A stretch of 64,000 nt of DNA from Streptosporangiaceae bacterium. Lineage in GTDB: Bacteria; Actinomycetota; Actinomycetes; Streptosporangiales; Streptosporangiaceae. The translations under genes were made by a program, and so were the position numbers. Below the pieces are notes generated by a model. It was not told the DNA's origin. It saw only the letters and a list, made by a program, of their open reading frames with translations, and did not search any database. The stretch covers positions 1 to 64,000 of the forward strand of contig JAOPYH010000342.1 of assembly GCA_025964715.1 (NCBI GenBank), given 5' to 3'. Position 1 is the first letter of the stretch, and each line of letters opens with the position of its first letter. Positions 17,322 to 25,153 of this stretch are shown here, in pieces.

Positions 17322-18586
17322 GCGCGCCCTTCGAACCGCGGATCACGGCCACCACGATGCCCCAAGGCCAGCACGATGGTCATCGGCACGATCATGGCGA
17401 GGGTGAACACCGCGAGGGCGCCGTAGGAGAATGCCGCGACGATCATACCTCCGGCTACGCTGCCGCCGGCCGCGGCGCCGTTCATCAGCAGGTCGGACAG
17501 GCCCTGGACGGCCGGCCGCCGCTCCACCGGGATGGATTCGGTGAGGAGGGCGGATCCCGCGACGAGCCCGCACGACCAGCCGGTACCGAGCAGCACGAGC
17601 GCGGTCGCCAGCTTGGCGACGTCGTGCGGCGATGAGGTCGACGCGAGCGTGACAGCGGCCGCCAGTTGCCCCATGGCCAGCAGCAGGACCGGGAACCGCC
17701 CGAGCCGGTCGGCCGCCCAGCCGACCGCGGGCGAGAGCGCGTACATCCCGGTGATGTGCAGGCTGATCACGATGCCCACCACGGTGAGGGTCGTGTGCCC
17801 ATGGTTGAGGTGCACGGGGGTCATGGACATGACGGCGACCATGGTGGTGTGACTGACCACGATGCCGGCGATCGCGATCCTCGCCCGGGCGGACCCGCGC
17901 AGCGCCGGCCACGCGCCACCCCGCGCCGGCGCCGGGCGTGGCCCGGTGCCACCGGCCTGAAGCGGATCCGGGCGCAGCAGCGTGAACATCCCGATGGCGG
18001 CCAGGCCGAACGTCACGGCGGCGAGTACGTAGGGACCGGCGCCCTCGGCCAGGCTGAGATGGCGGCCCAGCCGGTCGGCCGGCTCGGCGAGGTTGGGTCC
18101 GGCCACCGAGCCGACCGTGGTGGCCCACACGACGGTGGACAGGTCGCGGGCGGAGCGGCCCGGGCTCGACAGGTCCGTGGCGGCATAGCGGGCGGCGAGC
18201 CCCGCGGCGCTGCCGCCCCCGAAGAACAGCAGGCCGAAGAGCAGCAGCGGCCACCATCGGAGTGTGGCCGCGAGCACCACGAGGAGCGCGCCGGCGACGC
18301 CGCATCCGTACGCGAAGGTCAGTGCGGTCCGGCGGCCGCTGCGGGCGGCGGTCCGGGAGATCGGCACGGCCAGCAGTGCCGCGCCGAGCACGGCGCTGGT
18401 CTGAGCGAGCCCGCCGATCGCGTCCGAACCGGACATCGACGCTGCGAGCAGGGTGGTGACCGCGACCCCGATGCCGACCCCGAGGCCTCCGAGCACCTGT
18501 GTGCCGGTCAGGACTGTGAGCACCCGCCGCTGCACCAGCGGTGTCCGGGCGGCGTTCCGGCGCTGTTCTTCGCCCAGCAGCGCCAT
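17315..18586 (-). CDS. MFS transporter
   Basis: A 12-helix major facilitator of about 423 residues. Start at the ATG at 18586 (MALLGEEQRR), preceded by GGGGA on the minus strand; an in-frame ATG at 18628 would add 14 residues. Helices alternate with short loops and a central cytoplasmic loop rich in Pro/Arg (GTGPRPAPARGGAWPALR). The motif A-like region SRTAARSGRRTALTF is after helix 2. The 3' end overlaps the converging DDAH-like gene by seven bases. It is a probable drug or metabolite exporter; the substrate cannot be inferred. Confidence 0.88.
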   Translation of the reverse strand: MALLGEEQRRNAARTPLVQRRVLTVLTGTQVLGGLGVGIGVAVTTLLAASMSGSDAIGGLAQTSAVLGAALLAVPISRTAARSGRRTALTFAYGCGVAGALLVVLAATLRWWPLLLFGLLFFGGGSAAGLAARYAATDLSSPGRSARDLSTVVWATTVGSVAGPNLAEPADRLGRHLSLAEGAGPYVLAAVTFGLAAIGMFTLLRPDPLQAGGTGPRPAPARGGAWPALRGSARARIAIAGIVVSHTTMVAVMSMTPVHLNHGHTTLTVVGIVISLHITGMYALSPAVGWAADRLGRFPVLLLAMGQLAAAVTLASTSSPHDVAKLATALVLLGTGWSCGLVAGSALLTESIPVERRPAVQGLSDLLMNGAAAGGSVAGGMIVAAFSYGALAVFTLAMIVPMTIVLALGHRGGRDPRFEGRAQ

Positions 18587-18765
18587 ATGTTCCCCGTTCC
18601 GCCATAAGTCGATACGGGCATTATTCATGACCGGGGCCGGCCCGAGGCGAGATCGGGGGCCGCCCCGTCCGTGCGCGAGGGGGTCACCGCCGAGGAAAGA
18701 TCACGGCGTTCCCTTGATGTTCCCTTCGGCGCTGTCCGGAGGCGATTCGCCCGTCGCCCGCCGCC

Positions 18766-19899
18766 GTGAAGATCGCGGCTGTGAAGGTCGCCATCGTGGC
18801 CGAGTCGTTCCTGCCCCGTGTCAACGGGGTGACGAACTCGGTCTGCCGTGTCCTGGACCACCTCGCTACCCGCGGCCACGAAGCCATGGTCATCGCCCCC
18901 GGACCGGGCCCGGACGTCTGCGCCGGATTCCCGGTACGGCTCATGCCGGGGCGTTCCGTGCCGTTCTACCCCTCGTTCGTCGTCGGCCTGCCGAGCCGCC
19001 GGGTCGAGGCGGAACTGCGGGATTTCCGTCCCGACGTCGTCCACCTCGCCTCTCCACTCGTCCTGGGCGCGTCAGGGGCGGCGGCCGCGCGCCGGCTCGG
19101 CATCCCGGCCGTCGCGGTGTTCCAGACGGACGTCGCCGGCTTCGCCCGCCGCTATGGCCTCCGCGGCGCCGACCGGGCAATCTGGAGCTGGCTGCGGCAC
19201 ATCCACGACCAGGCCGACCGCACGCTCGTGCCCTCCACCCCCGTACTCCGGGAGCTCCAGCGGCGTGGCCTGCCACGGCTTTCCCTGTGGGCCCGCGGGG
19301 TCGACCAGCGCCGTTTCGACCCTCGGCATCGCTCGGCCGGGCTCCGTGCGAAGCTCGCGCCGGCCGGTGAGGTGCTGGTGGGGTACGTCGGCCGCCTGGC
19401 CGCGGAGAAGCGGCCGCGGCTGCTGGCCGGGCTGACCGGCATCCCCGGAGCACGACTGGTCGTGATCGGTGACGGCCCGGAGGAGCGGCGGCTGCGGGAG
19501 CTGCTTCCCGAGGCCGTTTTCACGGGGTTCCGCGGCGGACGGGAGCTCTCGGAACTGATCGCCTCCCTCGACGTCTTCGTGCACACCGGGGCCGATGAGA
19601 CGTTCTGCCAGGCCGTTCAGGAGGGGCTCGCCTCCGGGGTCCCCGCGGTGGCGCCCGCCGCCGGTGGCCCGCTCGACCTGATCCGCCCCGGCTACAACGG
19701 ACTGCTGTTCCCACCCGACGACGCGGCCGGGTTCCGTGCGGCGGTGGCGACGCTCGTACGGGACCAGGCCGCACGGGAGCGGATGGGCGTGCACGCTCGG
19801 CGGTCGGTGCGGGGTCGCACCTGGGACGCGATCTGCGATGACCTCGTCCGCCACTATGAGGACGCCGTTCACGGCACCTCCGCCAGGTCGGCGGCATGA
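18766..19899 (+). CDS. Glycosyltransferase family 4 (GT-B), mannosyltransferase-like (MgtA/PimB type)
   Basis: A retaining GT-B enzyme of 377 residues that should transfer a hexose, probably mannose from GDP-mannose, to an envelope acceptor. N-terminal signature VAIVAESFLPRVNGVTNSVC, then VLDHLATRGHEAMVIAPG, is close to actinobacterial MgtA/PimB-like enzymes. The C-terminal donor site contains GRLAAEKRP and the family GADETFCQAVQEGLASGVP near 276-294. GTG at 18766 is taken as start; a second GTG at 18781 is equally possible. A polysaccharide-deacetylase-like gene overlaps its stop by ATGA, so both probably act on one glycolipid or polysaccharide. Confidence 0.9.
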   Translation: MKIAAVKVAIVAESFLPRVNGVTNSVCRVLDHLATRGHEAMVIAPGPGPDVCAGFPVRLMPGRSVPFYPSFVVGLPSRRVEAELRDFRPDVVHLASPLVLGASGAAAARRLGIPAVAVFQTDVAGFARRYGLRGADRAIWSWLRHIHDQADRTLVPSTPVLRELQRRGLPRLSLWARGVDQRRFDPRHRSAGLRAKLAPAGEVLVGYVGRLAAEKRPRLLAGLTGIPGARLVVIGDGPEERRLRELLPEAVFTGFRGGRELSELIASLDVFVHTGADETFCQAVQEGLASGVPAVAPAAGGPLDLIRPGYNGLLFPPDDAAGFRAAVATLVRDQAARERMGVHARRSVRGRTWDAICDDLVRHYEDAVHGTSARSAA

Positions 19900-20627
19900 C
19901 CTTTCCGTTCGTGGTGTCCGTGCACGACGTGGCCGCCGCGACCGCGGAACCGACCGCCGACTGGCTCGCCGACCTCGGTGACAGGGGCGTGCCGGCGACG
20001 CTGCTCGCCATCCCCGGGCCGTACGGCGGTGGGCCCGGGCTCTCCGGGGCCCCCGATCTGGTGGACTTCCTGCGGGCGGCGGCCAATCACGGGCACGAGC
20101 TCGCGATGCACGGCCTGGGGCACGAGGGCATGCCCGGCGGAACGGCCTGGCGGCGGGCGGTCAACCAGGTGCTGGCCCGTGGCGCGGCGGAGTTCTGCTC
20201 GCTGCCGCGCGGCCGGGCCCGGGAGTTGCTGCGGGAGGGCCTGGACCTGCTGGCCGACGTCGACATCGGCGTCTGCGGGTTCACGCCGCCGGGCTGGCTC
20301 GCCTCCCCGGGAACCCGGCTCGCCCTCGCCGACCTCGGGTTCCGCTACTGGACCAGCCACCTCGCCGTGCACGACCTGACCGGCGGGACCGTACGGCGCA
20401 TGCCGGCCCTGTCCCACCGTCCCGGCGGGTCCGGAGAGAGGACGGGCGCGCGGCTGATGACCGCCGCCGCACGGACGCTGGCCCATGCCCGGGTGCCGTT
20501 CCGCATCGCGCTGCATCCGGCCGATCTGACCCGCCCGGGGTTGCGGGAGGCCACCCACGCCGCGATCGACATCGCGCTGGCGGCCGGCGGCCGGCCGGTG
20601 ACCTACGAGACCCTGGTGGCCACATGA
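19896..20627 (+). CDS. DUF2334 polysaccharide deacetylase-like protein
   Basis: A 243-residue protein with the NodB-like fold of DUF2334. N-terminal VVSVHDVAAATAEPTADW supplies the H-D pair, and HGHELAMHGLGHEG near 64-77 gives further metal-binding histidines. The C-terminal LHPADL carries the last expected histidine. No signal peptide is seen, so it may act in the cytoplasm on a lipid-linked or soluble sugar. The ATGA overlap with the glycosyltransferase gene indicates coupled translation and a shared pathway, an arrangement like MshA/MshB-type transferase plus deacetylase pairs. Substrate not determinable. Confidence 0.85.
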   Translation: MTFPFVVSVHDVAAATAEPTADWLADLGDRGVPATLLAIPGPYGGGPGLSGAPDLVDFLRAAANHGHELAMHGLGHEGMPGGTAWRRAVNQVLARGAAEFCSLPRGRARELLREGLDLLADVDIGVCGFTPPGWLASPGTRLALADLGFRYWTSHLAVHDLTGGTVRRMPALSHRPGGSGERTGARLMTAAARTLAHARVPFRIALHPADLTRPGLREATHAAIDIALAAGGRPVTYETLVAT

Positions 20628-20671
20628 GGATCGTCCAGCCGGCTGTTCCCCCACGAAAGGCTCGACGCCAA

Positions 20672-20703
20672 CGCCCCCGTGATCAGGGGGTGGGCCGGGG
20701 GCG
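20672..20703 (+). terminator. GC-rich hairpin after the deacetylase gene
   Basis: CGCCCCC at 20672-20678 can pair with GGGGGCG at 20697-20703; an alternative shorter stem CCCCC/GGGGG with loop GTGATCA lies inside. It is about 45 bases beyond the stop of the deacetylase gene. There is no T run, as is common in actinomycete terminators. Confidence 0.5.
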
Positions 20704-20729
20704 CCGTGGAGGCCGGGTAGTCTCATTGC

Positions 20730-21104
20730 GTGCGACGCTTCTTCACCCCTGGCTGGCTGGGGCTCCACGTGCTGGCGATCACTCTCTTCGGCGCGTTCCA
20801 GGGCTTTGGGTGGTGGCAGCTCCAGCGGGCCCAGCAGGGCAACGACCGAAGCTGGGGCTATGTGTTCGAGTGGCCGGTCTTCGGCATCTTCGTCATCGTC
20901 ATGTGGATCAAGATGATCCGTGACGAGATCAACGGCGTTGGGACGCCGGACGAGGAGCCGGTCGAGCCGGGCAGGCCGCAGACCGAGGCCGAGATCATCC
21001 GGGAGCACGAGGCGGAGGACCCGGGCCTGGCGGCCTACAACCGCTATCTCAGCCGGCTGAACGCGGAGACGCGAGGCTCCGGTGCCACCGGCGGATCCGC
21101 CTGA
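20730..21104 (+). CDS. Small two-helix membrane protein with SURF1-like GWWQLQRA motif
   Basis: A 124-residue protein: hydrophobic helix 1 (LGLHVLAITLFGAFQGFG) ending in WWQLQRA, a short loop, helix 2 (WPVFGIFVIVMWIKMI), then an acidic cytoplasmic tail with an EAEIIREHEAEDPGLAAYNRY stretch. The WQLxRA element after the first helix recalls the start of SURF1 cytochrome-oxidase assembly proteins, but the rest of that domain is absent. The GTG at 20730 has no close Shine-Dalgarno (GGAGG is 19 bases upstream), so a leaderless start is possible. A DUF3817 membrane protein follows. Function unknown. Confidence 0.75.
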   Translation: MRRFFTPGWLGLHVLAITLFGAFQGFGWWQLQRAQQGNDRSWGYVFEWPVFGIFVIVMWIKMIRDEINGVGTPDEEPVEPGRPQTEAEIIREHEAEDPGLAAYNRYLSRLNAETRGSGATGGSA

Positions 21105-21149
21105 CCTACCCGCGACGCCTGGCGTCGACAAGTCCTGGAGGCGTCATCA

Positions 21150-21485
21150 GTGGAAGCTGCCGTGGTCCGCTACCGAGCGATGGCCTACGTGGTCGGCACG
21201 CTCCTGGCCGTGCTCGTCTTCGTCGCGATGCCGATCAAGTACATCGGCGGTCAGCCGACCCTGTCGTCGATCGTCTCGCCGATCCACGGCCTGTTCTACA
21301 TGATCTATCTGGTGCTTGCCTTCGACCTCTACCGCCGGGGGAACTGGCCGGTCGGCCGTATGGTCGTGATGGTCGCGGCCGGGCTCGTGCCGCTTCTGGC
21401 CTTCTTCATCGAGCGGAAGATCTCCCATGAGGTGAAAGCCGAGCTCGCGGCCGAGGCGCAACCGGCATCCGACGCCGGCGTCTGA
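21150..21485 (+). CDS. DUF3817 integral membrane protein
   Basis: A 111-residue protein with three predicted helices: MAYVVGTLLAVLVFVAMPIK, IHGLFYMIYLVLAFDLY and MVVMVAAGLVPLLAFFIE. The sequence between helices 1 and 2 (YIGGQPTLSSIVSPIHG) and the final ERKISHEVKA tail are typical of DUF3817. GTG at 21150 follows GGAGG at 21137-21141 with eight bases of spacing. It is probably co-transcribed with the preceding small membrane-protein gene, 45 bases upstream. No function is established for the family. Confidence 0.88.
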   Translation: MEAAVVRYRAMAYVVGTLLAVLVFVAMPIKYIGGQPTLSSIVSPIHGLFYMIYLVLAFDLYRRGNWPVGRMVVMVAAGLVPLLAFFIERKISHEVKAELAAEAQPASDAGV

Positions 21486-21536
21486 CGCCGCTGGACCGGG
21501 ACGCCGCTGGACCGGCCGCTGGTCCGCCTCTATCGT

Positions 21537-22049
21537 TGACTCAGGCAACGATCTCGTTGAGGTGAGGTCCGTAGCTTCAACCGCTTCTACACCGGCCTGA
21601 TCGGCGTGCTGGACGAGGGACTGCCGCGAGCGTTCGCCCGCCGACGCGCGCAGGCAGGCGGCCCAGCGGCCGCCGGCCTGCCTGCTCCGCCCGCTCGGCC
21701 CGGGCGACTACGGCTGGGTCGTCCACCGCAACGGCCTCGTCTACGCCGAGGAGTACGGCTGGGACCACACCTACGAGGCACTCGTGGCGAGGATCGTCGC
21801 CGACTACATCGAAACGCGAGATCCGGTGTGGGAGAGCGCGTGGATCGCCGAGGTCGAGGGCGAGCCGGTGGGGTCTGTGTTCTGCGTCCGCAAGAGCGAG
21901 GAGGTGGCCCAGTTCCGGCTGCTGCTGGTCGACCCCAGCGTGCGCGGTATGGGGATCGGCGGCGCTTGGTCCGGGAGTGTCTCGGCTTCGCCGAGGCGGC
22001 GGGCTTCGGTCACGATCTCGTAGGCCAGATCTGGCGGCGAGGGCTCTGA
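21537..22049 (+). pseudogene. Decayed MarR-GNAT bifunctional regulator/acetyltransferase
   Basis: Pieces of one fused MarR/GNAT gene survive in two frames. A MarR N-terminal helix (FNRFYTGLIGVLDEGL, from 21576) is joined almost directly to the GNAT part. That part is in another frame (LLRPLGPGDYGWVVHRNG through FRLLLVDPSVRGMGIGG), so most of the wHTH domain is deleted. A further frameshift near 21960 leads to RLVRECLGFAEAAG, which jumps straight to the family's C-terminal FGHDLVGQIW, removing about 30 residues. The first codons (TTG ACT CAG GCA at 21537) are followed by a frame-breaking change. These are at least two internal deletions and two frameshifts. The product cannot be functional. 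Confidence 0.85.
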
Positions 22050-22412
22050 ACTCCGCCGCTCGCGTGCGCTAAGGCGCAGGCGGGGGGCCGCTCCGAGAAT
22101 GTGCGTCCGCAGACCGGGCCGACGGCACCAGGGGCGAATGCCGCCGGCCCGGCTGAGGTGGACGCCCGGTGCCGTGGGGGCGTACGGCGGTGGCGCCCGG
22201 GGATAGACGTTTTCTCTTCACATTGTGTAACGATCTCATGACTATCAGTACCCCCGGTCCATGGTGGAGTAAACCCAGGTCAACGAGGAATCTGGTCGGG
22301 TCTTGACGGCCTCGCAGGTCACAGAACGTGACAACTGTGGAAGGAGCCGGAAGATTCAGGCTTGATCGCTGTGGGCGAACACCGCTGCGGAAACAAAATC
22401 GTGCTCCGCTTT
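22050..22412. other. Gene-free stretch before the lon operator
   Basis: No open frame with recognisable protein sequence. The last 200 bases are AT-richer than the surroundings (ACGTTTTCTCTTCACATTGTGTAACG around 22208, in parts), which suits promoter DNA for lon. I see no clear sigma-70 box pair that I would assert. Confidence 0.5.
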
Positions 22413-22433
22413 CTTGAGTGACAGAGACTCAAG
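22413..22433. promoter_or_regulatory. HAIR operator (HspR-binding inverted repeat) of lon
   Basis: CTTGAGT (22413-22419), a 7-base spacer, then ACTCAAG (22427-22433): an exact match to the HspR-associated inverted repeat, CTTGAGT-N7-ACTCAAG. It lies 48 bases upstream of the lon start codon. In Streptomyces HspR represses dnaK, clpB and lon through such sites and is released under heat stress. Heat-inducible lon expression is therefore expected here. Confidence 0.93.
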
Positions 22434-22481
22434 TTCGCTTGACCAGGCTTGGGCGACACCTTGACGAAGACGGAGTACAGC

Positions 22482-24926
22482 ATGAGCGAGACCCTGACGC
22501 TGCCGGTGCTGCCGCTGGACGACACGGTCGTGCTGCCCGGCATGGTCGTGCCCGTCGATCTGTCCGACGCCGAGGTGCGTGCCGCCGTCGACGCGGCCCG
22601 GGCGACCGCCCACGGGCCCGCGGGCGCGCCGACCGGCGGTTCCGCCACCCGTACGGCCGTCAAGCCGCGGGTGCTGCTCGTGACCCGGGTGGACGCGCAG
22701 GGCATGCGCGGCGACGCCGGTCCGGCCTGGGCCTCCGTCGGCACACTCGGTGTGATCGAGCAGGAGGGCCGGTTGCCCAGTGGGGAGCTCGGCGTCATCA
22801 TCCGGGCCGTCTCACGCGTGCGGATCGGGATCGGCACGACCGGCCCGGGTGCCGCGCTGTGGGTCGAGGGCACCGAGCTGGAAGAGCCCCCGGCGGATGT
22901 GCGCGCCGAGGAGCTGGCCAAGGAGTACAAGGGCCTCGTGGCCGCCATCCTGCAGAAGCGCGGCGCCTGGCAGCTGGTCGACATCCTCCAGCAGATCGAC
23001 GACCCGTCGACGCTGGTGGATCAGGCCGGCTATGCCCCCTACCTCTCCATCGAGCAGAAGATAGAGCTGCTGAAGACCGTGGACGTCGTCGACCGCCTCA
23101 ACCTCGTCATGGCGGCCGCGCGGGCGCACCTGGCCGAGCTGGACGTGGCGGAGACCATCCGCAAGGACGTCCAGGAGGGCATGGACAAGCAGCAGCGCGA
23201 GTTCCTGCTCCGCCAGCAGCTCGCGGCCGTACGGAAGGAGCTCGCGGAGCTCAACGGCGACCCGGCCGACGAGGAGGAGGACTACCGCGCCAGGATCGAG
23301 ACGGCGGGCCTGCCCGAGAAGGTCCACGCGGCAGCCCTCAAGGAGGTCGACAAGCTCGAGCGGGCCGGGGACGCGTCGCCGGAGAGCGGGTGGATCCGCA
23401 CCTGGCTGGACACGGTCCTGGACATCCCGTGGAACGAGCGGACCGAGGACTCCTACGACATCGCCGGCGCACGCGAGATCCTGGACGCCGACCACGCCGG
23501 GCTCGACGACGTCAAGGAACGGATCGTGGAGTACCTCGCCGTGCGCAAGCGGCGCGCCGACCGCGGCCTGGGTGTCGTGGGGGGCCGCCGCTCCGGCGCC
23601 GTCCTGGCGCTGACCGGGCCGCCCGGAGTCGGGAAGACCTCTCTCGGCGAGTCGGTCGCGCGGGCGATGGGCCGCCAGTTCGTCCGGGTCGCCCTCGGTG
23701 GCGTACGGGACGAGGCCGAGATCCGAGGGCACCGGCGCACCTACGTCGGAGCGCTGCCCGGCCGCATCGTCCGGGCCATCCGTGAGGCCGGCACGATGAA
23801 CCCCGTCGTGCTCCTCGACGAGGTGGACAAGGTCGGCGCCGACTACCGCGGCGATCCGACCGCGGCTCTGCTCGAGGTCCTCGACCCGGCGCAGAACCAC
23901 ACCTTCCGGGACCACTCCCTCGAGGTGGAGCTGGACCTGTCCGACGTGCTCTTCCTGGCCACGGCGAACGTGCTGGAGGCCATCCCCGGCCCGCTGCTGG
24001 ACCGCATGGAGGTGGTCGAGCTCGACGGCTACACCGAGGAGGAGAAGGTCGTCATCGCTCGCGACCACCTGCTGCCGCGACAGCTGGAGAAGGCCGGTCT
24101 CGAGCCGGCCGAGGTGACGTTCGGTGAGGACGCGCTGCGGCTGCTCGCCGGGGAGTACACCCGGGAGGCCGGTGTGCGCTCGCTCGAGCGCTCGATCGCC
24201 CGGGTGCTGCGCAAGGTCGCGGCCAACCTGGCGCTCGGCAAGGCGGCTCTTCCCCTGGCCATCGGGGCCCAGGACCTGACGAGCTACCTGGGCCGTCCGC
24301 GGTTCACGCCGGAGACCTCGCTCGATGAGTCCGAGCGCCGCACGGGCGTGCCGGGAGTGGCCACCGGGCTCGCGGTGACCGGTGCCGGCGGCGACGTGCT
24401 GTACGTGGAGGCGTCGCTGGCCGACGCCGAGACCGGCGACACCGGCGTGACCCTGACCGGGCAGCTCGGCGACGTGATGAAGGAGTCGGCCCGCATCGCG
24501 CTGTCCTATCTCCGGTCGCGCGGTGCCTCGCTGGAACTGCCGGTCGGTGACCTCAAGGATCGCGGCATGCACGTCCACGTGCCGGCGGGTGCGGTCCCGA
24601 AGGACGGCCCGAGCGCCGGGGTCACCATGACGACCGCACTGGCGTCGCTGCTGTCCGGCCGGCTGGTCCGCTCGGACGTGGCGATGACCGGTGAGGTGTC
24701 GCTGACCGGCCGGGTCCTGCCCATCGGCGGGGTGAAGCAGAAGCTGCTCGCCGCGCACCGCGCGGGGATCACGACCGTGCTGATCCCCAAGCGGAACGAG
24801 CCGGACCTCGACGACGTGCCGGCGGACGTGCTGGAGCAGCTGACTGTGCACGCGGTGAGCGACGTCCGTGAGGCGCTGGCACTGGCCCTGGAGCCGGTGG
24901 ACGGCGGAGCCGTCGTAGCGGCCTGA
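22482..24926 (+). CDS. lon: ATP-dependent protease Lon
   Basis: An 814-residue cytoplasmic AAA+ serine protease for misfolded and regulatory proteins. The ATG at 22482 follows GGAG at 22471-22474 with seven bases of spacing; the frame extends further upstream without support. The Lon N domain opens with LPVLPLDDTVVLPGMVVPV. Walker A GPPGVGKTS is near residue 380 and Walker B VVLLDEVDKVG near 445. The C-terminal protease has the catalytic Ser in PKDGPSAG near 709 and Lys in GGVKQKLLAAH near 752. Length and domain order are normal for LonA. Regulation by HspR is indicated by the HAIR site just upstream. Confidence 0.97.
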   Translation: MSETLTLPVLPLDDTVVLPGMVVPVDLSDAEVRAAVDAARATAHGPAGAPTGGSATRTAVKPRVLLVTRVDAQGMRGDAGPAWASVGTLGVIEQEGRLPSGELGVIIRAVSRVRIGIGTTGPGAALWVEGTELEEPPADVRAEELAKEYKGLVAAILQKRGAWQLVDILQQIDDPSTLVDQAGYAPYLSIEQKIELLKTVDVVDRLNLVMAAARAHLAELDVAETIRKDVQEGMDKQQREFLLRQQLAAVRKELAELNGDPADEEEDYRARIETAGLPEKVHAAALKEVDKLERAGDASPESGWIRTWLDTVLDIPWNERTEDSYDIAGAREILDADHAGLDDVKERIVEYLAVRKRRADRGLGVVGGRRSGAVLALTGPPGVGKTSLGESVARAMGRQFVRVALGGVRDEAEIRGHRRTYVGALPGRIVRAIREAGTMNPVVLLDEVDKVGADYRGDPTAALLEVLDPAQNHTFRDHSLEVELDLSDVLFLATANVLEAIPGPLLDRMEVVELDGYTEEEKVVIARDHLLPRQLEKAGLEPAEVTFGEDALRLLAGEYTREAGVRSLERSIARVLRKVAANLALGKAALPLAIGAQDLTSYLGRPRFTPETSLDESERRTGVPGVATGLAVTGAGGDVLYVEASLADAETGDTGVTLTGQLGDVMKESARIALSYLRSRGASLELPVGDLKDRGMHVHVPAGAVPKDGPSAGVTMTTALASLLSGRLVRSDVAMTGEVSLTGRVLPIGGVKQKLLAAHRAGITTVLIPKRNEPDLDDVPADVLEQLTVHAVSDVREALALALEPVDGGAVVAA

Positions 24927-24932
24927 GCGCGG

Positions 24933-24986
24933 CGGGTTGCGGCGTGTCTCTGTACGGCCTCGGCCGGGATGACACGCCGCAACCCG
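24933..24986 (+). terminator. Long hairpin terminator after lon
   Basis: A perfect 16-bp inverted repeat: CGGGTTGCGGCGTGTC (24933-24948) pairs with GACACGCCGCAACCCG (24971-24986) around a 22-base loop. It starts six bases after the lon stop codon. No T tract follows, but the stem strength and placement indicate transcription termination. Confidence 0.85.
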
Positions 24987-25083
24987 AGCGTCGGCGCCCG
25001 GGGTGATGGCCGGTGATGGCCGGGTCACCACGAAGAGCCTTGTTCAGGGCCACCTCACCAGTCATGCTGAGACCTCCTGGAAC

Positions 25084-25145
25084 GTTCCACCACCGTCACG
25101 TTCCACCGCCGTTCCACCACCGTCACGTTGCACCACCGTCACGTG
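25084..25145. repeat. Three 19-bp repeats in the leader of the Gfo/Idh/MocA gene
   Basis: GTTCCACCACCGTCACGTT occurs at 25084-25102 and 25111-25129, and a variant with GTTGCACCACCGTCACGTG at 25127-25145. The last copy runs into the GGAGG ribosome-binding site. Starts are 27 and 16 bases apart. The arrangement may be an operator array for a sugar-responsive regulator, or a recent tandem duplication in the 5' leader. The shared core is CACCACCGTCACGT. Confidence 0.85.
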
Positions 25146-25153
25146 GAGGCACC

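Noticed and set aside
22812-25031. 739-codon minus-strand open frame antisense to lon
   Set aside because: It mirrors the lon codons; the translated sequence is compositionally biased (Arg/Gly/Val/His-rich) with no domain pattern. Long antisense frames are expected at this GC content.
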